Shown here: piece by piece, positions 30,600 to 44,200 of the stretch | Layout of the letters: the number at the start of each line of letters is the position of its first letter | Numbering within the stretch: position 1 is the stretch's first letter | Source of the DNA: Azolla caroliniana | Taxonomy: Eukaryota > Polypodiophyta | NCBI GenBank assembly: GCA_043228905.1 | Contig: JBHGNT010000014.1 | Location: 19,406,001 to 19,470,000 of the forward strand | Reading direction: 5' to 3' | Length of the DNA: 64,000 bases | Program-made: the position numbers and the translations under genes | The notes under the pieces: generated by a model | Told to the model about the DNA's origin: nothing | Database searches by the model: none | Seen by the model: only the letters and a program-made list of their open reading frames with translations

Positions 30600-33289
30600 A
30601 CCTTATCGACGACTAGACTTTTCTTGACCTTAAATATGTATGTAGTAGGGCATCATTTTGGCAGAAATGGCAGAACACGCCTATGGTGACACTAGTAGGA
30701 AGTGGCCCGAGGTGGAACTACCAACCCCCACGTTGGCTGTTTCCGGCTCACTTACCACCCTCCCTCTGTTGTCGGCCCCAAGAGTTGTCTCGTACTAGTC
30801 ATCAGTACAGGGCATTGTTTTAGCTGTTGGTACTTACACTAAGTAGTCCGTCCGAAAGGCGTTGTAACTAGTCTCGATTTCTAGGACTTGAGCGGAGGGG
30901 GATTCCCCGTTCTATGCTTAAGCCTCCATTTACAGTCTCTTTGTAATAATCTTACCTAACTAATGGGAAAGTAGCTTCATTTTGGAAAAAAAAAGAAAGT
31001 ATGCTTTTCATATTACCTTCTATCATCAAGTTTCTTCTTCGTGTGTGGTGTCCGTCTAACTAAATTCATCACACGATGATTATGAAGGAAATCAACCAGC
31101 CAATGCTTGTGGAAGTTTTTGTTTAGTTGTAAGCGCATACACTTGATAAAAACTACCAGTGAATACATATGCCAATATCTATGGGTGTTTGGAGGATAGG
31201 TTTCCCCTTGGTACCACGGTCCACCATTGTGAACACGTATATACATACATACCCATGACACACACCCTAGTAGGAGTTGTGCTTATTCTCTTAAAGGTTA
31301 AGGAACACCAAATCTATGACTTGATGTGATGATTGTTTTGCAGGTATGGGCAAAGATCAAGGGTGTCACAACTTTGTCTCCTAACCTACGATGGCAATCT
31401 AGTATTGTCTAGTAATCTACTCATATAGTTAATCTATTGTGAAATCCCCACAATCGAGTTTACAATGCACCTTTTATGATTCAACTTGTTACAATAATTC
31501 CTATAATCTACATTTAACTTTTACATTGATTATTTTCAAACCCAAATCATTACAAAAGTACTCTATATAAACAATGCCACATATGTTGTGAAGCACACAT
31601 GGTCAATTTTGCAAGAGTATATACATTGAAGTTTGAACATCAATTGCTTCTATAGGCAAAAAGAAAAGGAAGCTACTATGAAGGGTTATCACACCACAAT
31701 TTCGAATCCAATTCTTATATCACCTTGAAAATACCTTATATAATATTACAATGGATTATAGACATAATGTAAACAAGAACTACTCTTATTGCCACATCAC
31801 TCTATACAATGGCCATTCTAATGTCATCTAGCTACATTCATGTTCTGCACGAAATACAAAACTTTTGGATATGATCATCATTGTCATTAACTTGAAGTTA
31901 CAAGAACTCTAACAGGGCAAATCTAATGAATTGCACATTGTTCGGAACATAAATATTCTCCATAAGTGTGCATAGTTATATATAGTCAATTAGTTAAATC
32001 TATCAAATGCAAAGGGCATACAAGACAAACTTGCAATTGAATGCCATCACTATCCCTTGAGGCTTGCCATGTAGAAATATACACATCCATCTAGGAGCCC
32101 TTTCTACACACGTCTATTGATGATAACCCTTGGTGATGTGCAATGGGTCAACTACATATCAATACATATATGGAGCCCTAAATGTGTTATTTTGTCCTGA
32201 ACATATGCAATGCAAAAGTTCCCTTTCAAATGTGCTTGAATGTATTACTTTATTATTGGATTTGGAACATAAGCATAAACGCAACCATCTATATGCACAA
32301 ACACACTAGCATACAAGACTATCCATGAAGCATAGTCTACGGATACAAGACAACATGAGATTTAGGATCAAACACTCTAATCGGCTAAACAAGAACAAAT
32401 TTGGATGCACCTCTATATAAAATTTAAAATCAAATTACTTCATATAAAATCAATGAAAGAGAAAATGGATCAAAAGGCATTAAAAACGATCCAAAATTCC
32501 ACCTCAATTGGAATATATTTTTTCTACTATTGGAAGGGTGAGACTTGAAAGTCTGTAAGACTAAAATACAATAAAGAAATATTCACGATTGAATTTATAA
32601 ATCTTTTCATGTTCGATAAGCTAGAGTTGTTTGTGGAGGATTGTGATAAAAACTCAAATGATCTGGTTAAGATAATAGAGAGACACATTCAAATGTGTCT
32701 ATCTAGTAATGTTGTGTGGAGAGTATGTTCAACTCAAATAATCCAATTAATATAATCTGCATAATGAACAAACTTATTGGCACCTTAACCTTACGTATTT
32801 AAGCATAGATACGTCTTCAAAAAGTTAGAAACTATGTTTTGCTTAACGAAAGATTAACTTGCTTATCAATAGTGAAAATCTATAGTTCCTGCAAAATCTA
32901 TAGTTGATTTTAATTAAAAGGGCTATATTTGCGAATATTTCCTTGGAAAGTAAATAAAGATCTTGTTTGGTGACTGGTCCAAATGGGTGTCTCAAAATTA
33001 TGAAACCATACACAACAAAAGAATGTAACCAGCATTTCAAACAGAGTTAAGCATACAATCATCTCTATGATCTCTAACGTTTAGCAGTCTCTTTATAGTC
33101 GTAAGTGACTATCTCAAGATCATCAAGAATGAGGCCCAAAAAGGATGATAAATTGAACATAACTTACATACAACACATGAATCTTCACAAAATTGAGGGG
33201 AACTTGGCCTTGTGTAGTATTTCCTTTGAAATTCCACTAGCCACATAATGGAAGATATTGAATGCATTGCCACTCCACATATTAACACT
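30600..33289. other. Intergenic DNA; GC-richer block at 30650-30970
   Basis: A 300-bp block of different composition (30650-30970) ends with CTCTTTGTAATAATC and AATGGGAAAGTAGC and could be the tail of a retroelement. I cannot name it. The rest is AT-rich with no gene seen. Confidence 0.4.
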
Positions 33290-36200
33290 TTACATTTTTG
33301 CTTTTGCAAACATGACCCCAGCAAAAAGACCTGCAAAACATTTCGTGCTTACCGAAATATATGCTTACTGAAAAAAACTTTACATTTTAAAAAGAATGTG
33401 ATTTTAAACTATATATGCTTACCGAAAAGTATACTGAACAGATTGGTCAAACTGATAGGAACATTGAAGAGGAGAATGCCAGCAATCGCAATCGGGATCT
33501 TGTTTAAAGACCCTACCAAACTACAATAATAATCACATTACTCTCTCTCTCTCTATGGTGTAAGAACTTAATTTGAAACAGTTCTGCATGATGTTGAAAG
33601 ATGGAATGCTGACTAATCACAAAAACAAAACTTAGTGAATAGCCAACAAATCCTTGGTTGTTAATTTGTATTGAGGCTTGAATTATTTCTCCTGAAATAG
33701 TAATCTGTTTATGGAACAGTCTGAATACTATCATTCTCTACCCTTTGAAGCACTAGTATGGCTGTGCATTGCAGAAATTCAGTGTTTTTCTTATTCAAGA
33801 TCCTAATCACTCCAAGTTGTTTCCTAGGAGAACTTACCACCATCCCTTCCTGTATGAACAGGTTACAGGTTAATGAGGAAGTTACTGACGACCTACTGAA
33901 TTATTGTATCAGGCGCGTTCTTTTACTGTGAGCGAGCATGGAAATCTAGGCAAAAATTGGTGAAGAGGGAGACTAAAGGGCCATCCAAGAACTTTAAAAT
34001 TTGAGAAGCAAACTATATACACAGAGACATTCGCTTTCTCAAAGTTCATGAGCAATATGTCCATTTGTGAGCTTTCCAAAGGTAGAGTAAAGAGTACAAA
34101 ATAGAAACCTGTCGATGCCAAAATTTACCTCAAAAAAACATATAAAGTTTCTTTTCTTTTCTTTCTATCTTCCAGAAGAGCCAATTTGATACTGTGAAAT
34201 ATGAATATGTATCAAACGCATACCTATAAGTAGTTGGACCAGTTTGCCGTAAGAACCACATGGATGTAAAACTGATGCCAAGTCCCACAAATCCACTTAC
34301 TATTGTTACGAACCAAAACATTGGAAGTCTAACAACAGGACTGTTTCCTCAAGAAAATCAATCAGGACAATGCATTAGAACCTATACATGCATCCTACAA
34401 GTAAACTCTCCCGTATAACAATAAAATATCTTAAATATACTCACGATGTAGAAAGATATCGCATCTCATCAAACATCAAGGCTAAAAGAAGTCCAAATGG
34501 CAATGACAAAGCATTATTGAGCAGGACCATCGAATACTCATTCAAATTTCCAGATTTTGTTGCCCCTTTTGCTACGTCCATAACTTTCCTGAGCGTTAAC
34601 TGTATGGACAAAAGTAATTTGTTTTTTTCTGGATGACAACTTTTGAAAACAGACTAGAAAAATATCATTCAGTTCATATGAGAAGCATGTTGAGAATTCC
34701 TTACCGAATATGCTGCTGTTAGAAAACAATTTACGATCTGCCATGCATAGCCAATGCCACTAAAAGACATGTCACTTAGACCTCCACAAACAGCAGAGAT
34801 AAGCTACAAAATATCATAAGATCCTAATTATTATCAAAGAAACAAGAGTTTATCAATTTACATTCAAATATGAGACAATACCATTAGCAAGAGGGAGGTC
34901 CAAACTTTCGAGTTGTGTTTCTTATTAAAAAAGTAAGCTTCTCCCACTGCTGTAATTATGTTTGCTGTGTTTTTCATAATCGTGAGCATAGCAATATTCA
35001 TGTACTTCAAACTGCAAAAAGTAACTGACTTTTTGAAATGGAGACATTGTTAAAATGATAATACCAAAGCCCATTTACCAAATCATACCTTAAAATACTT
35101 GAAATCAGCATTCCAATAAAGATAATGTTGACTGGGAGCCAAACAATCACAAGTTTTAACGTCAACGGTTCAGTTGTGATGTATCCAAAAGCCTTTAAAG
35201 CACAGACAATCAATACACACACCAAATTCTGTATTGAAACAAAACGCAAGGAACATTAGGAGGAATTGCTTGCATGTGCATGGCCAGGAAGGCATGGCTA
35301 TGGCCCTAAACCCTAAGGAACACACACTAACCATACTGTAAAAACAATGTCATGAGATCCTAGTATATTTATATTCGTTCTATTCTAAGGGGACATTTCA
35401 GTAGAAAATATTTTAAAAGTTATTTCAAAAATAAAAATATATAATTTGGATCTCATGTTAAATCAATTGAAGATAACAATTACAAACTACTTATTTTCGT
35501 TTTTCCTTTACATAACCGAAAGCCTAGTTAGCTCATTGGATTCCACCGAAAAGCTTAACTATTTGATGAGACTGCGGCAATGTTTAGAAAAATAGTGGCA
35601 CTTAGCAGGTAGATTGCCAGGTCCTTTTTCAGATCGGCACAAAGTAAGAAAGGGTTTTGTTTCAAATCCACTTTTAAGTTGTTTATATAAATCTGGTATA
35701 AATCCATTTGATTACTTACAACCATATTCATCAAAAGTTAACTTTAAAATTTATGGCAAATATAACCGAAATGCCTATGTAATTAGTAGTTTGCTATGGT
35801 GAGGGAATCTTTGCTAATTAAGTTTTCCTTTGTTTTTTTCTCCAATGCCCCTGAGTTCCTGTCATTTCCCCAAATACTCACGGTAAATCCCCCACCGAAG
35901 AGAAAAAAGGGATGAACTGATCATATATTTGCTCAAATAGCACATTGATTGCTCTTTCAGTAATAGATCCAAGGCATTCTGGGAATTAAAGGATAATGAG
36001 GGGTTTGTTACGAGATTCTGAATTAATTTAATTGCAAAGCATAGGTAGAAGACACTGATAACTGGTAAGCAGAAAAAACTAGCAAACCTGAAAGCACATA
36101 AATGATATCCCTGCTCCAAAGTTATATCCAGATAAGGCCAACTTGTTAAGGAGAACCATGCTACATGAACATAAACAATAAGCAACTCCTGCTATAATTG

Positions 36201-36873
36201 CCTCCCTGTTCCTTCTCCGGTCCTCATATACAACGTTTGCTTTCTCATCTTGCAACGCATCTTTAGTTTTCTCCAAAAGCAACCTATAAAACAAAGCAAC
36301 AGCGAATTAATGAAAACTTCACATAATACTTGACAAACAAATAATCAGCTTTGCACAAAGGTTTGATGTTAACACCATCATCATAAGCGAACTTAAAACT
36401 TCATGAAATAATTTTGAAAAAGCAATGCTCAAGTTTTATTTTACTAGTTCCACAGTCTTTATTTTCTACATATACGCCTAAAAGTTCATATACTAAGTAT
36501 TCAGGAGAAAAAAAACATACATTTTCCCTACAGTAAGAAGATTTCACAGAAACGATTCTATAATTTTAGAATGCAGAAAGAGAACATATTGCGTTGTCTT
36601 TTCTTTTCTGCATTCAACAATGAAGTTCATCAACTAGGTATGCAAGAGAAAAACATACATTTTTCATGGCTTTGAAATGCAGAAAGAGAGCGCGTCTTTT
36701 ATTGACTTTAACGATTCCATGGCCTTGGCACACAGAAAAACGAGCATATGTCGCTGTCTTTTCTTTTTAAAGTTTCAAGAAAAGAATGTTTACCTGGTAT
36801 CTTTCAGGAAAGGGTCTTGCTTCTCTTCATCTTCTAGGTGATGATTGTGGATGCCATTAGCAGAATGAGCCAT
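33290..36873 (-). CDS. GONST1: Golgi GDP-mannose transporter, GONST1/2 type
   Basis: Nine exons: 36873-36794, 36283-36088, 35228-35089, 35011-34882, 34803-34705, 34599-34445, 34340-34224, 33520-33423 and 33330-33290. All are GT-AG and in phase; 351 residues. A hydrophilic N-terminus is followed by about ten hydrophobic helices. VAYCLCSCSMVLLNKLALSGYNF, YITTEPLTLKL, KYMNIAMLTIMKN, TLRKVMD, NEYSMVLLNNALSLPFGLLL, GISFTSMWFL and SLVGSLNKIPIAIAG follow the order of Arabidopsis GONST proteins. The GSLNK segment corresponds to the GALNK nucleotide-sugar-binding motif of GDP-mannose transporters. GONST1 supplies GDP-mannose in the Golgi lumen for sphingolipid glycosylation (known from Arabidopsis). 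The last exon is only 13 codons plus two bases. GONST1 versus GONST2 cannot be separated here. Confidence 0.9.
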
Positions 36874-36879
36874 GGAGAT

Positions 36880-37480
36880 GATGATGAGCAACGCAAAGCA
36901 AAGAAGGAGCTGAGAAGAAGAATGGCGGCGAATAGGATGAAGAAAATGAAGATGAATACGATAATGAAGGCAACGTAAAGAAGAAGGATCGGGGGGGAGA
37001 TGAAGTTGATGACGATGACTAAGACTAAGACGAAGAAGAAGAAGAAGAAGAAGAAGAAGAATCTCAGGAGGAAGAGGGGTAATAAGAGAATGACAACGAA
37101 GAAGTGCGCGATGATGTAAAGAATGGAGAATCAGTAGGAAGATGGAGATAAGGAAGAAGAAGAAGAAGAAGGAGAAGGAGAAGGAAATGAAAATGCTGGC
37201 GATGGCGATGGCGATGGCGATGAGAAAGAAGAAGAAGGTGAGGAAGTGGCGTTTCGATGGAGAAGCTGTTGCAGAAGAGACGATGATGATGGGAAAGAAA
37301 GGGAAGGAGGAGGAGGAGGAGCTACCATCACCATGGCTGGCATCATCATCATCATCATCATCGCGTTAATTGAAGAGGACGAACAGCTGAAGACGACACA
37401 GACACGAGGTTCGAATGCCATCGCTTTCTCTTCTCTCTCTCTCTCTCTATCCGTTTTGCTTCTTCTTCTTCTTCTTCTTC
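36880..37480. repeat. GAA/GGAGAA/ATC/CT low-complexity 5' region of the GONST gene
   Basis: Long runs of GAAGAAGAA (about 37030-37060), GCGATGGCGATG (37200-37222), ATCATCATC (37342-37364) and CT/TCT (37430-37490). Frames rich in Ser, Met or Lys over this span are composition artefacts. It may contain the GONST 5' leader. Confidence 0.75.
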
Positions 37481-37489
37481 TTCTTTTCT

Positions 37490-38750
37490 CTGTTTGTTTT
37501 GTGTTTTCCAATAGCAAATCGAAAAAGCAAAAAAAAAGAAACAGAAAAAAAGCAGAAAATCAAAAAGCAACATAAGAAAAAAAAAACTTTATGCTTTATG
37601 CCAAAATTTCAAAATAAACGAGAAAAAAGGTAAATAAGCTCGCCTTCTTTTTCCTTTTTCTTTTCATTTCTTTTATTTATTTATTTACCTTTCATTTCTG
37701 TGTTCTGTTTTTTTTTTTTTTTCCGGTTTGCCATTTGTTCTTTCTTTTTCTTTCACTCGTTTTGTCTTTTTTCCTCTCTTTTTTCACTCTTTGTTTTGTC
37801 TTTTTGTTCTCTTTTGTCCAAAAAATTCCACTTTTTTTCACTCTTCTGCTCTTTTTTTAGCTTCTTCTTTTTGTGTGACCCACCCTCGTGTTTCTCGATC
37901 TTCTTCTTCTTTGCTCAGATTGCTCTTTTATAGCATATGGTGCTCTGGTGGTGCCAAGGGAATGGCTGACTCTCCAAACAAAAGCCCTTCAACATCTCTC
38001 ACCTTTCCACTTCCATTCCCTACTCTCTCTCTCTCTTTCTCTCTCTCTCATGTCTTTGTCTTGTCTTGTCAATGAATCTCGCTTAAGCACGAGGAAGTTA
38101 TGGGCACGCGAAGAAGTTATTTCGCAACATGCTCGAATCCTACTCTAAAGAGCCTTTAAAACGACACTTCTCTCTCTCTCTCTCTCTCATATTAAAAAGT
38201 ATATATCTATCTATCTATAGAACAAAAGGTTGTGAATTGTATGATGACCACAAAGATATCGACCTCTCTCTCTCTCTCTCTCGTGAGAACAATAGATATT
38301 GAATGGTACAAAGACCAAGAGGTTGAGTCTTGAGAATGTGATCGCTCAATTTCACCCGGATGGGGGACCCGAGAATGGTTGGGCTCATTACAGTCCAAGA
38401 TGCTATGTTGTTCACTGAGAATGTGATAGCCAAATTCACGTGATAGGAAGCTTTTGGAATGATTGCAATCCAAGATGCCATGAAAGAAAGGTATATGTAT
38501 TTCAGGACAATTATGTTGAGATTCAAGATTCCTAAACATAGGAAAGAAGTGGGGACACATATTCAAGGGCTCTCCCAATGTTGCAATGCCCCATCACACA
38601 AGGCCATGATTTTAGACTAGAGATGGATTGGAATTTTCCAACAAACACTAGTTTATATAAAGTTTAACGAAATGAGGTATGTCATATTCTAATATCCAAA
38701 TCTAAATGAATGTTAGAGATGGTTTTTTGGGAATTGGGTTTTTGCAAGCC
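37490..38750. other. Intergenic pyrimidine-rich DNA
   Basis: T/C-rich stretches (37640-37960) and several CT microsatellites (38024-38050, 38168-38188, 38262-38282). No gene was supported. Confidence 0.5.
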
Positions 38751-38754
38751 CATC

Positions 38755-38955
38755 AAGTTGTGGAAGGGGACAATAGAATTTGGATGGAGATCTTGTCTTC
38801 CCTTTCATGCTAAGGTTTTTATTCGGAGAGTTTTGGTAGCAAGATTAGATTAGGCATATGCATTAAGGAGTAGAAATGTTGCTAGTGGCGTGTATGTTAT
38901 TTGTACATTGGTGTTGGAACATAGTACACACAAATTTATCAATTACATTCAAAGT
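38755..38955 (+). pseudogene. LINE zf-RVT remnant
   Basis: The plus strand reads LPFHAKVFIRRVLVARL, a stop, ALRSRNVASG, then YVICTLVLEHSTHKF. This aligns with the LINE zf-RVT remnant at 2761-2960 (VFIWRVLIGGLPLG..., CFFC..EDSTHSF). Confidence 0.55.
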
Positions 38956-38961
38956 ATCATC

Positions 38962-39050
38962 TCAAATCAATACTTCAATGTAGAGTAGAAGTTAGAACCA
39001 CCCCACCTTGTCAAAAAGAAGTGTATATATGTGGTGTGGACATCCAAAAT
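38962..39050 (-). pseudogene. LINE 3' tail remnant
   Basis: The minus strand reads a DKVGWF-like segment and matches the 3' end of the LINE remnant at 26241-26600 at DNA level (CCACCCCACCTTGTCAAAAAG versus CCACTCCACCTTATCAGAAAG). It is inverted relative to the adjacent zf-RVT piece, so the two are rearranged or separate insertions. Confidence 0.5.
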
Positions 39051-41234
39051 AGAGAGATCAAAGCTCGCTTTCCAATAGGTTTTCTCATAATTGGATTCCT
39101 TGGTGTTTTCACCACACTTGGATGTTGTGTTTCAAATTTTTGGGTGTTTAGGCATATGGCATGCTTGGTGTAGCTACATTTCATGATATTGGATTTTATT
39201 TCACTTTACAATTTTCAGTATGTTCAGATTTGTAATTGTGGAATTTGTGATGGGGTCGCATGTCTTGAAGGGAGACATGTTGCACCCAATTTCTAGTATG
39301 TTTTCGTCTAACATTCAAATTGTTCAAGAAAGAGAAGTTGTTATTCCAAAGCCCAATGGCATTGAAGATTTCCTCATTAGGTTGGAAACATGAAAAACCT
39401 TCCATATATGAAAATATACTAAAAAATGCCAAATCTATTGAAACATGAAACTCTGTGAGACAATATTTTAAACTTTTAACCATAAAGCTACTAAAATACA
39501 ATAGAGACATTTCATCTCACCTCTATTGTGATACAAAGGCTAATACCAACATCTAATATCAATAGTTCCTAACTTTCCGGAGTGCTCGGAGAAAGGTGTC
39601 CTCATTCCCTTGAATGACGGTTGAAATTTTGAAACTTGTCAAGTTGGTTACAAATATTAATGAAAGGAAATGTTTTCAATCAATTTTCTTCTAACGACAT
39701 AAACTTATCACACATTCTCATAATTTCCTATTGTTCCTATAATAACAAACATAGTAAATTCTCATAATTATTTATTGTGCAAGCCTTTCTTCACTCAAAA
39801 GATGGTTCAACTTATTGGTTGTAAGTTTTCATAATTTTCAATGAAACGTATTTCAGAAACTTCCGAACAATATGAAATGCTTGGTTGGAGATATTAGCAT
39901 ACAATAGAACAATCCCGATATTAGTATACAAGAAATCTTACAAAACCCCATCCCTTAGCCATAAATCTTTGTATTTCAAAGTTTTCCTACTATATTTCTC
40001 TTTTTAGCTATTGAATATGTTACTTTGCCTTCTAGAAACATGCTTGTATCCGAGGTGGTTAAGTTGTCATTCACAATGTTAATGGGAAATGTAAATCATT
40101 GAGGAAAAGAAACATTCAAGTAAAAACACCAATGCATTTATGAAAGATAAGACAGATCAAAACAAAGGGAAATTTCATGTTGTGAAGTTGTAAGGTAGTG
40201 ACCACAAGGTGTTGCAACTTATCAAATGTGAAGATTTGCATGAATATTAGGGGGAACAAATCAAATGTTAGTTCCATGTAAAAGATTCCAGTTACTCAAT
40301 GATTTATGACTTTGATCATTTAACAATTTCAATCTCTACATTTGTCTTTCTTTGTCCTCTAATGGCATGTAATGATGTCTATTATTTGTTTACCTAGTTT
40401 CCCATCGTCCAATGTAATGACTTCTCTTGTTAATTAATGTACATAGTTTTGGCACACAAATTTACTTTTAACGATCCATTTAAAGGTTAGCTTAACCGTC
40501 TCATTCTCTACTTTTTTCTAACTATTCATCAAGCAAGCACTCAAATCTCCATTTTTTAATAAACACATGTCATTTTTGACTCATTTTGGTCATACCTCTC
40601 TAAAGAGCCCAACTATTGTGGTGGTACCTTTTTCTATCAAAACTTCGTTTTACAATTTAGTGTGATATTTTGGTTCAAAAAGATGTTTGGCCACTTCTTT
40701 AAGTATCCAATACATTCACAAACAAGAGGAAGTGCATGTCACTATGCCATTGATTAAAATATCTTCTCATCCCCTTGGTCACCTTGTTTCATTACATTCT
40801 CCCTCAATGTGGTGAGCTAAGATGAACTATAGTGAAACGGAGCAATATTGCAATGTGATGACCCTTGGAAGTGGCATGACACCCCATTTCTAGAAGCAAG
40901 TAATATATGAGGATAACATAAATTCTCTTAACAATCTTCAATTGCTTTAAAAAATTGTTCACATCTCAATACAAATCATCATCATACATCGGACATGCAC
41001 ATCCTCTACATATCCATTTATCGACAACTTACAACACTCTTGGCTTGTTTGCGAAAATTGCCAACAAAAACAAGCTCCTCTTGTGCCATCACAACATTTG
41101 AGCCACAAACTAAAAATAGCTGTCATGTTACACCAACAACAATGTACAAAAGTTTCTGAAAAAATGAATCCTTGCAAACATTGGATTTCTTCTACGCACC
41201 CCCTTTTCACGTTATTTTTGCAGATACATTATAT
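39051..41234. other. Intergenic AT-rich DNA, no gene seen
   Basis: Only short unrelated frames. It forms the 3' flank of the MUCI70/TOD1-like gene. Confidence 0.5.
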
Positions 41235-44200
41235 TTACACTATTGCACCATCTGGCATGCTATTAGAACTAGTCTTCCGATGGTGAAATAGTTTTGCAAT
41301 ACTCTTGCGTTCACAATCCTACATAAACAAACATAGCATTTTAACACCAAATCAGTATAATACAATGTTACAAGGGATATAAACATAAGTTGTAATCTTC
41401 ATACATTAATGGAGTCAATTAGGCTAGCCTATGGCCCCTACAAATTGATTCCATTAAAGTAAGGTTCATGTTCCATATGCGCTCATAACATATAATGGTA
41501 AAGCTAAAGGATGGTCAATTGATTTCACCAAAGCAGGAAACATGCAATTTGAGCATGGAATTAGAAAGGGAAAAATACAAAATACTAGGACATTGTTAAC
41601 TTATTGGGTATTAACCAGGATACCCCAAAGTTTCTAAATAAGATAAGATCAATTTCTGTCAGGGAAGTTTTGTAAACTTTGGGGTGTTCCAATAATTACT
41701 ACTCAGGCAGTTTTTGGAAACTAAGGGGTATGTGATTTTTACTTTTTCTTTTTTACTTAAGGATATTCTAGTAAATTGCCCAAGAAATTAAGGAGTATTT
41801 AAATAGTTTTTGAAAACTTAGGGGTATTTCAGTAAATAACCAACAAGTTCTACATATATTCTGGTAAAATTTCCCAACTTAAATAGTTGCCAAAGTAACA
41901 ATGATGAAAAGTTCACCTTAAACATGTTCAGATAGAACAGCTTCCCTGGATTTGTTCTCACCAGCTTCATGTATGTATACGCAAAGCTTAACTGGTCACG
42001 AGATGTAAACCGATCTACTTCATTGAACCATAAACAAGAGAAAAGGTTTGACATAGGAGAATGCTCTCGAATGATAAATGAACCTTCCGGAACATCTGCA
42101 ATGTCTCAAGAGAAAACAATATAAGAGGAATTGCTAATGGAAAAGAATAACTATGAAATTGGTGAAAAAGTATAAAATATGTATAAAAAGCTGTACGAAA
42201 TAGATGTATACAATATGTCTGATTGTGTTCTAAATACAGGCTGCAGGGTTTGAAAACTTACTGCTTGGGAGTAGCTTTTTTGGGTCTGATGCATTGAACC
42301 TTGTTAAACCATCTTTCTGGTAGAATGCAAACTGTTCATCAATTGCACTATGATTGTACTTATTCAGTTTCTTGTTTTGCTGCACTTCTTCCCAGACACA
42401 GTGCCGATCATAATGATTCGAAATGGCATATTCATGGCCTTTTCGCCACAAAAAATATTCTAGAATCAAGATAGGATCATTCTGCAAGCGAAGCTTACTA
42501 TCAAGCCATATGGAGAACCTGTGATAGAGTTTTTATACCATAAATAGTCATAAAAATCTTTAACCAAATCATGCACTTGAATGCAAATTTATATCATCAA
42601 AGAGATGCTCTAGATCAATTTTATGCAAATTTCTGTTGTGAAAAGACAAGTTCTGGATGAATGTATATTCCTGTTGTAAAAGAAATTTTAGCATGAAAAG
42701 TCATAAAAATATCTAACCAAACCATGCATTTGAATGCTTATTTATACCATGAGAAGCTCTAGATAAAGTGTATGCACGTTTCTGTTATGAAAAGTGACGT
42801 TATGGATCAAATTGTCAGTATATTCATGTTATAAAAGAGAAGTTCTAGATCCATTAAGAATGAACATTCCCTTACCGAGCAGTTGGAAAAAGACGATGAG
42901 ACAAAAACTTAGGAATCTTCCCAACCCGACGAGCATCTGTATATGGCATATTGCTCACTAGTACAAGTTTCCATAAGCCAAGATAACCTCTCTCATCCGG
43001 TTGTTGCCGCTCCTCCTTTAGTAGATCTAATGTTTGTTGATCTACAAACATAACGAAGCACACATCCTTCTTGAAAGATCCTGTCAACTGGACAATTAAT
43101 AGGCCCTTCCTTAGTAAAGAAACTAACATTTAAAGGCGACAATGTTTTTTTCTTCATTCAATTTTTTTCTGAGGGGGAATTGATTGCCATTTCTGGCAAC
43201 AAAAGGTGGGATGGGAATTGAATTTCTGACCTATGGCATACAAGGATATAAAGAAACAACATAATAGCAGATATTTTAAGAATGGGGTAATATAAATAGG
43301 GAATTTGTAAATTCACAGTTTTTTCTGTATTTTCACAGTTTTTTTTTTAGTTCAGAAATATGATTACAAATGATAGCCAGAAAAACTGTGAAAATACAGA
43401 AAAAACTGTGAATTTACCAATTTCCTATAAATAATACCCTGGTATATGGCCTAATATATGTACATGTACTTCAATATAATAAGACATCACCAAATAATAG
43501 TATCACGCTTGGTATTAGGCCATACACAAAGGGTATTTTGAATGCTACCCCCTATAATAATAATATATTGTAATGACAAGGGCATACTCGAATCCTTGGA
43601 GAATGAATATTATCTGAGCTGCCAAATATACATGAGATTACAGCAACCTTACAAGTACTCATATACCGAGTATCCTCTTCTGTAAGATCAAAACCCGATG
43701 TTCTAGAACTTCCAGATTCTTGAACAAAACCACAATGAATAGTTTGGTCCATAGCTTGGAAGGATCGATTCCTTTGTAGAAGTGTTTGATGACCAGCAAA
43801 CCTAGTTTCCCAACCAGGAACTCCCTGTGAATCTTCATATTGTATGTAATTCAAGGAGAAGTTCCTAAACCGACTATTAGGTTCCGGAAATCCATGACTG
43901 GTGTTGAGAAAATCAATGTGGCATGGATCGCCTGGTTTGGAAAGAAAGTAGCAATTATATGCACCAAAACATTCAAAGGCCCTACTAGGAAATCAAAGAA
44001 AATTTTGAATAGCAGAGTACGTGATATATCTTGCATGAGGCATTAATTCATAGTAACTTACGTTGATGATGGCGAGTTTTCTGAACCGATCGATGCCGCG
44101 TCACAGCTTCCCTTTTCAAGCTTCTCGTACTTTCTTCATGGATTCCACTTAGTGTCTTGGAGGTTTCCATTGAGTCACCCATTACATTGTTCTTCTGTAG

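Noticed and set aside
37131-37517. 128-codon Ser/Met/Arg-rich frame on the minus strand
   Set aside because: Composed of GAA, GAT and ATC triplet repeats; no conserved domain and no link in phase to the GONST gene, whose own start at 36873 gives a normal-length protein.
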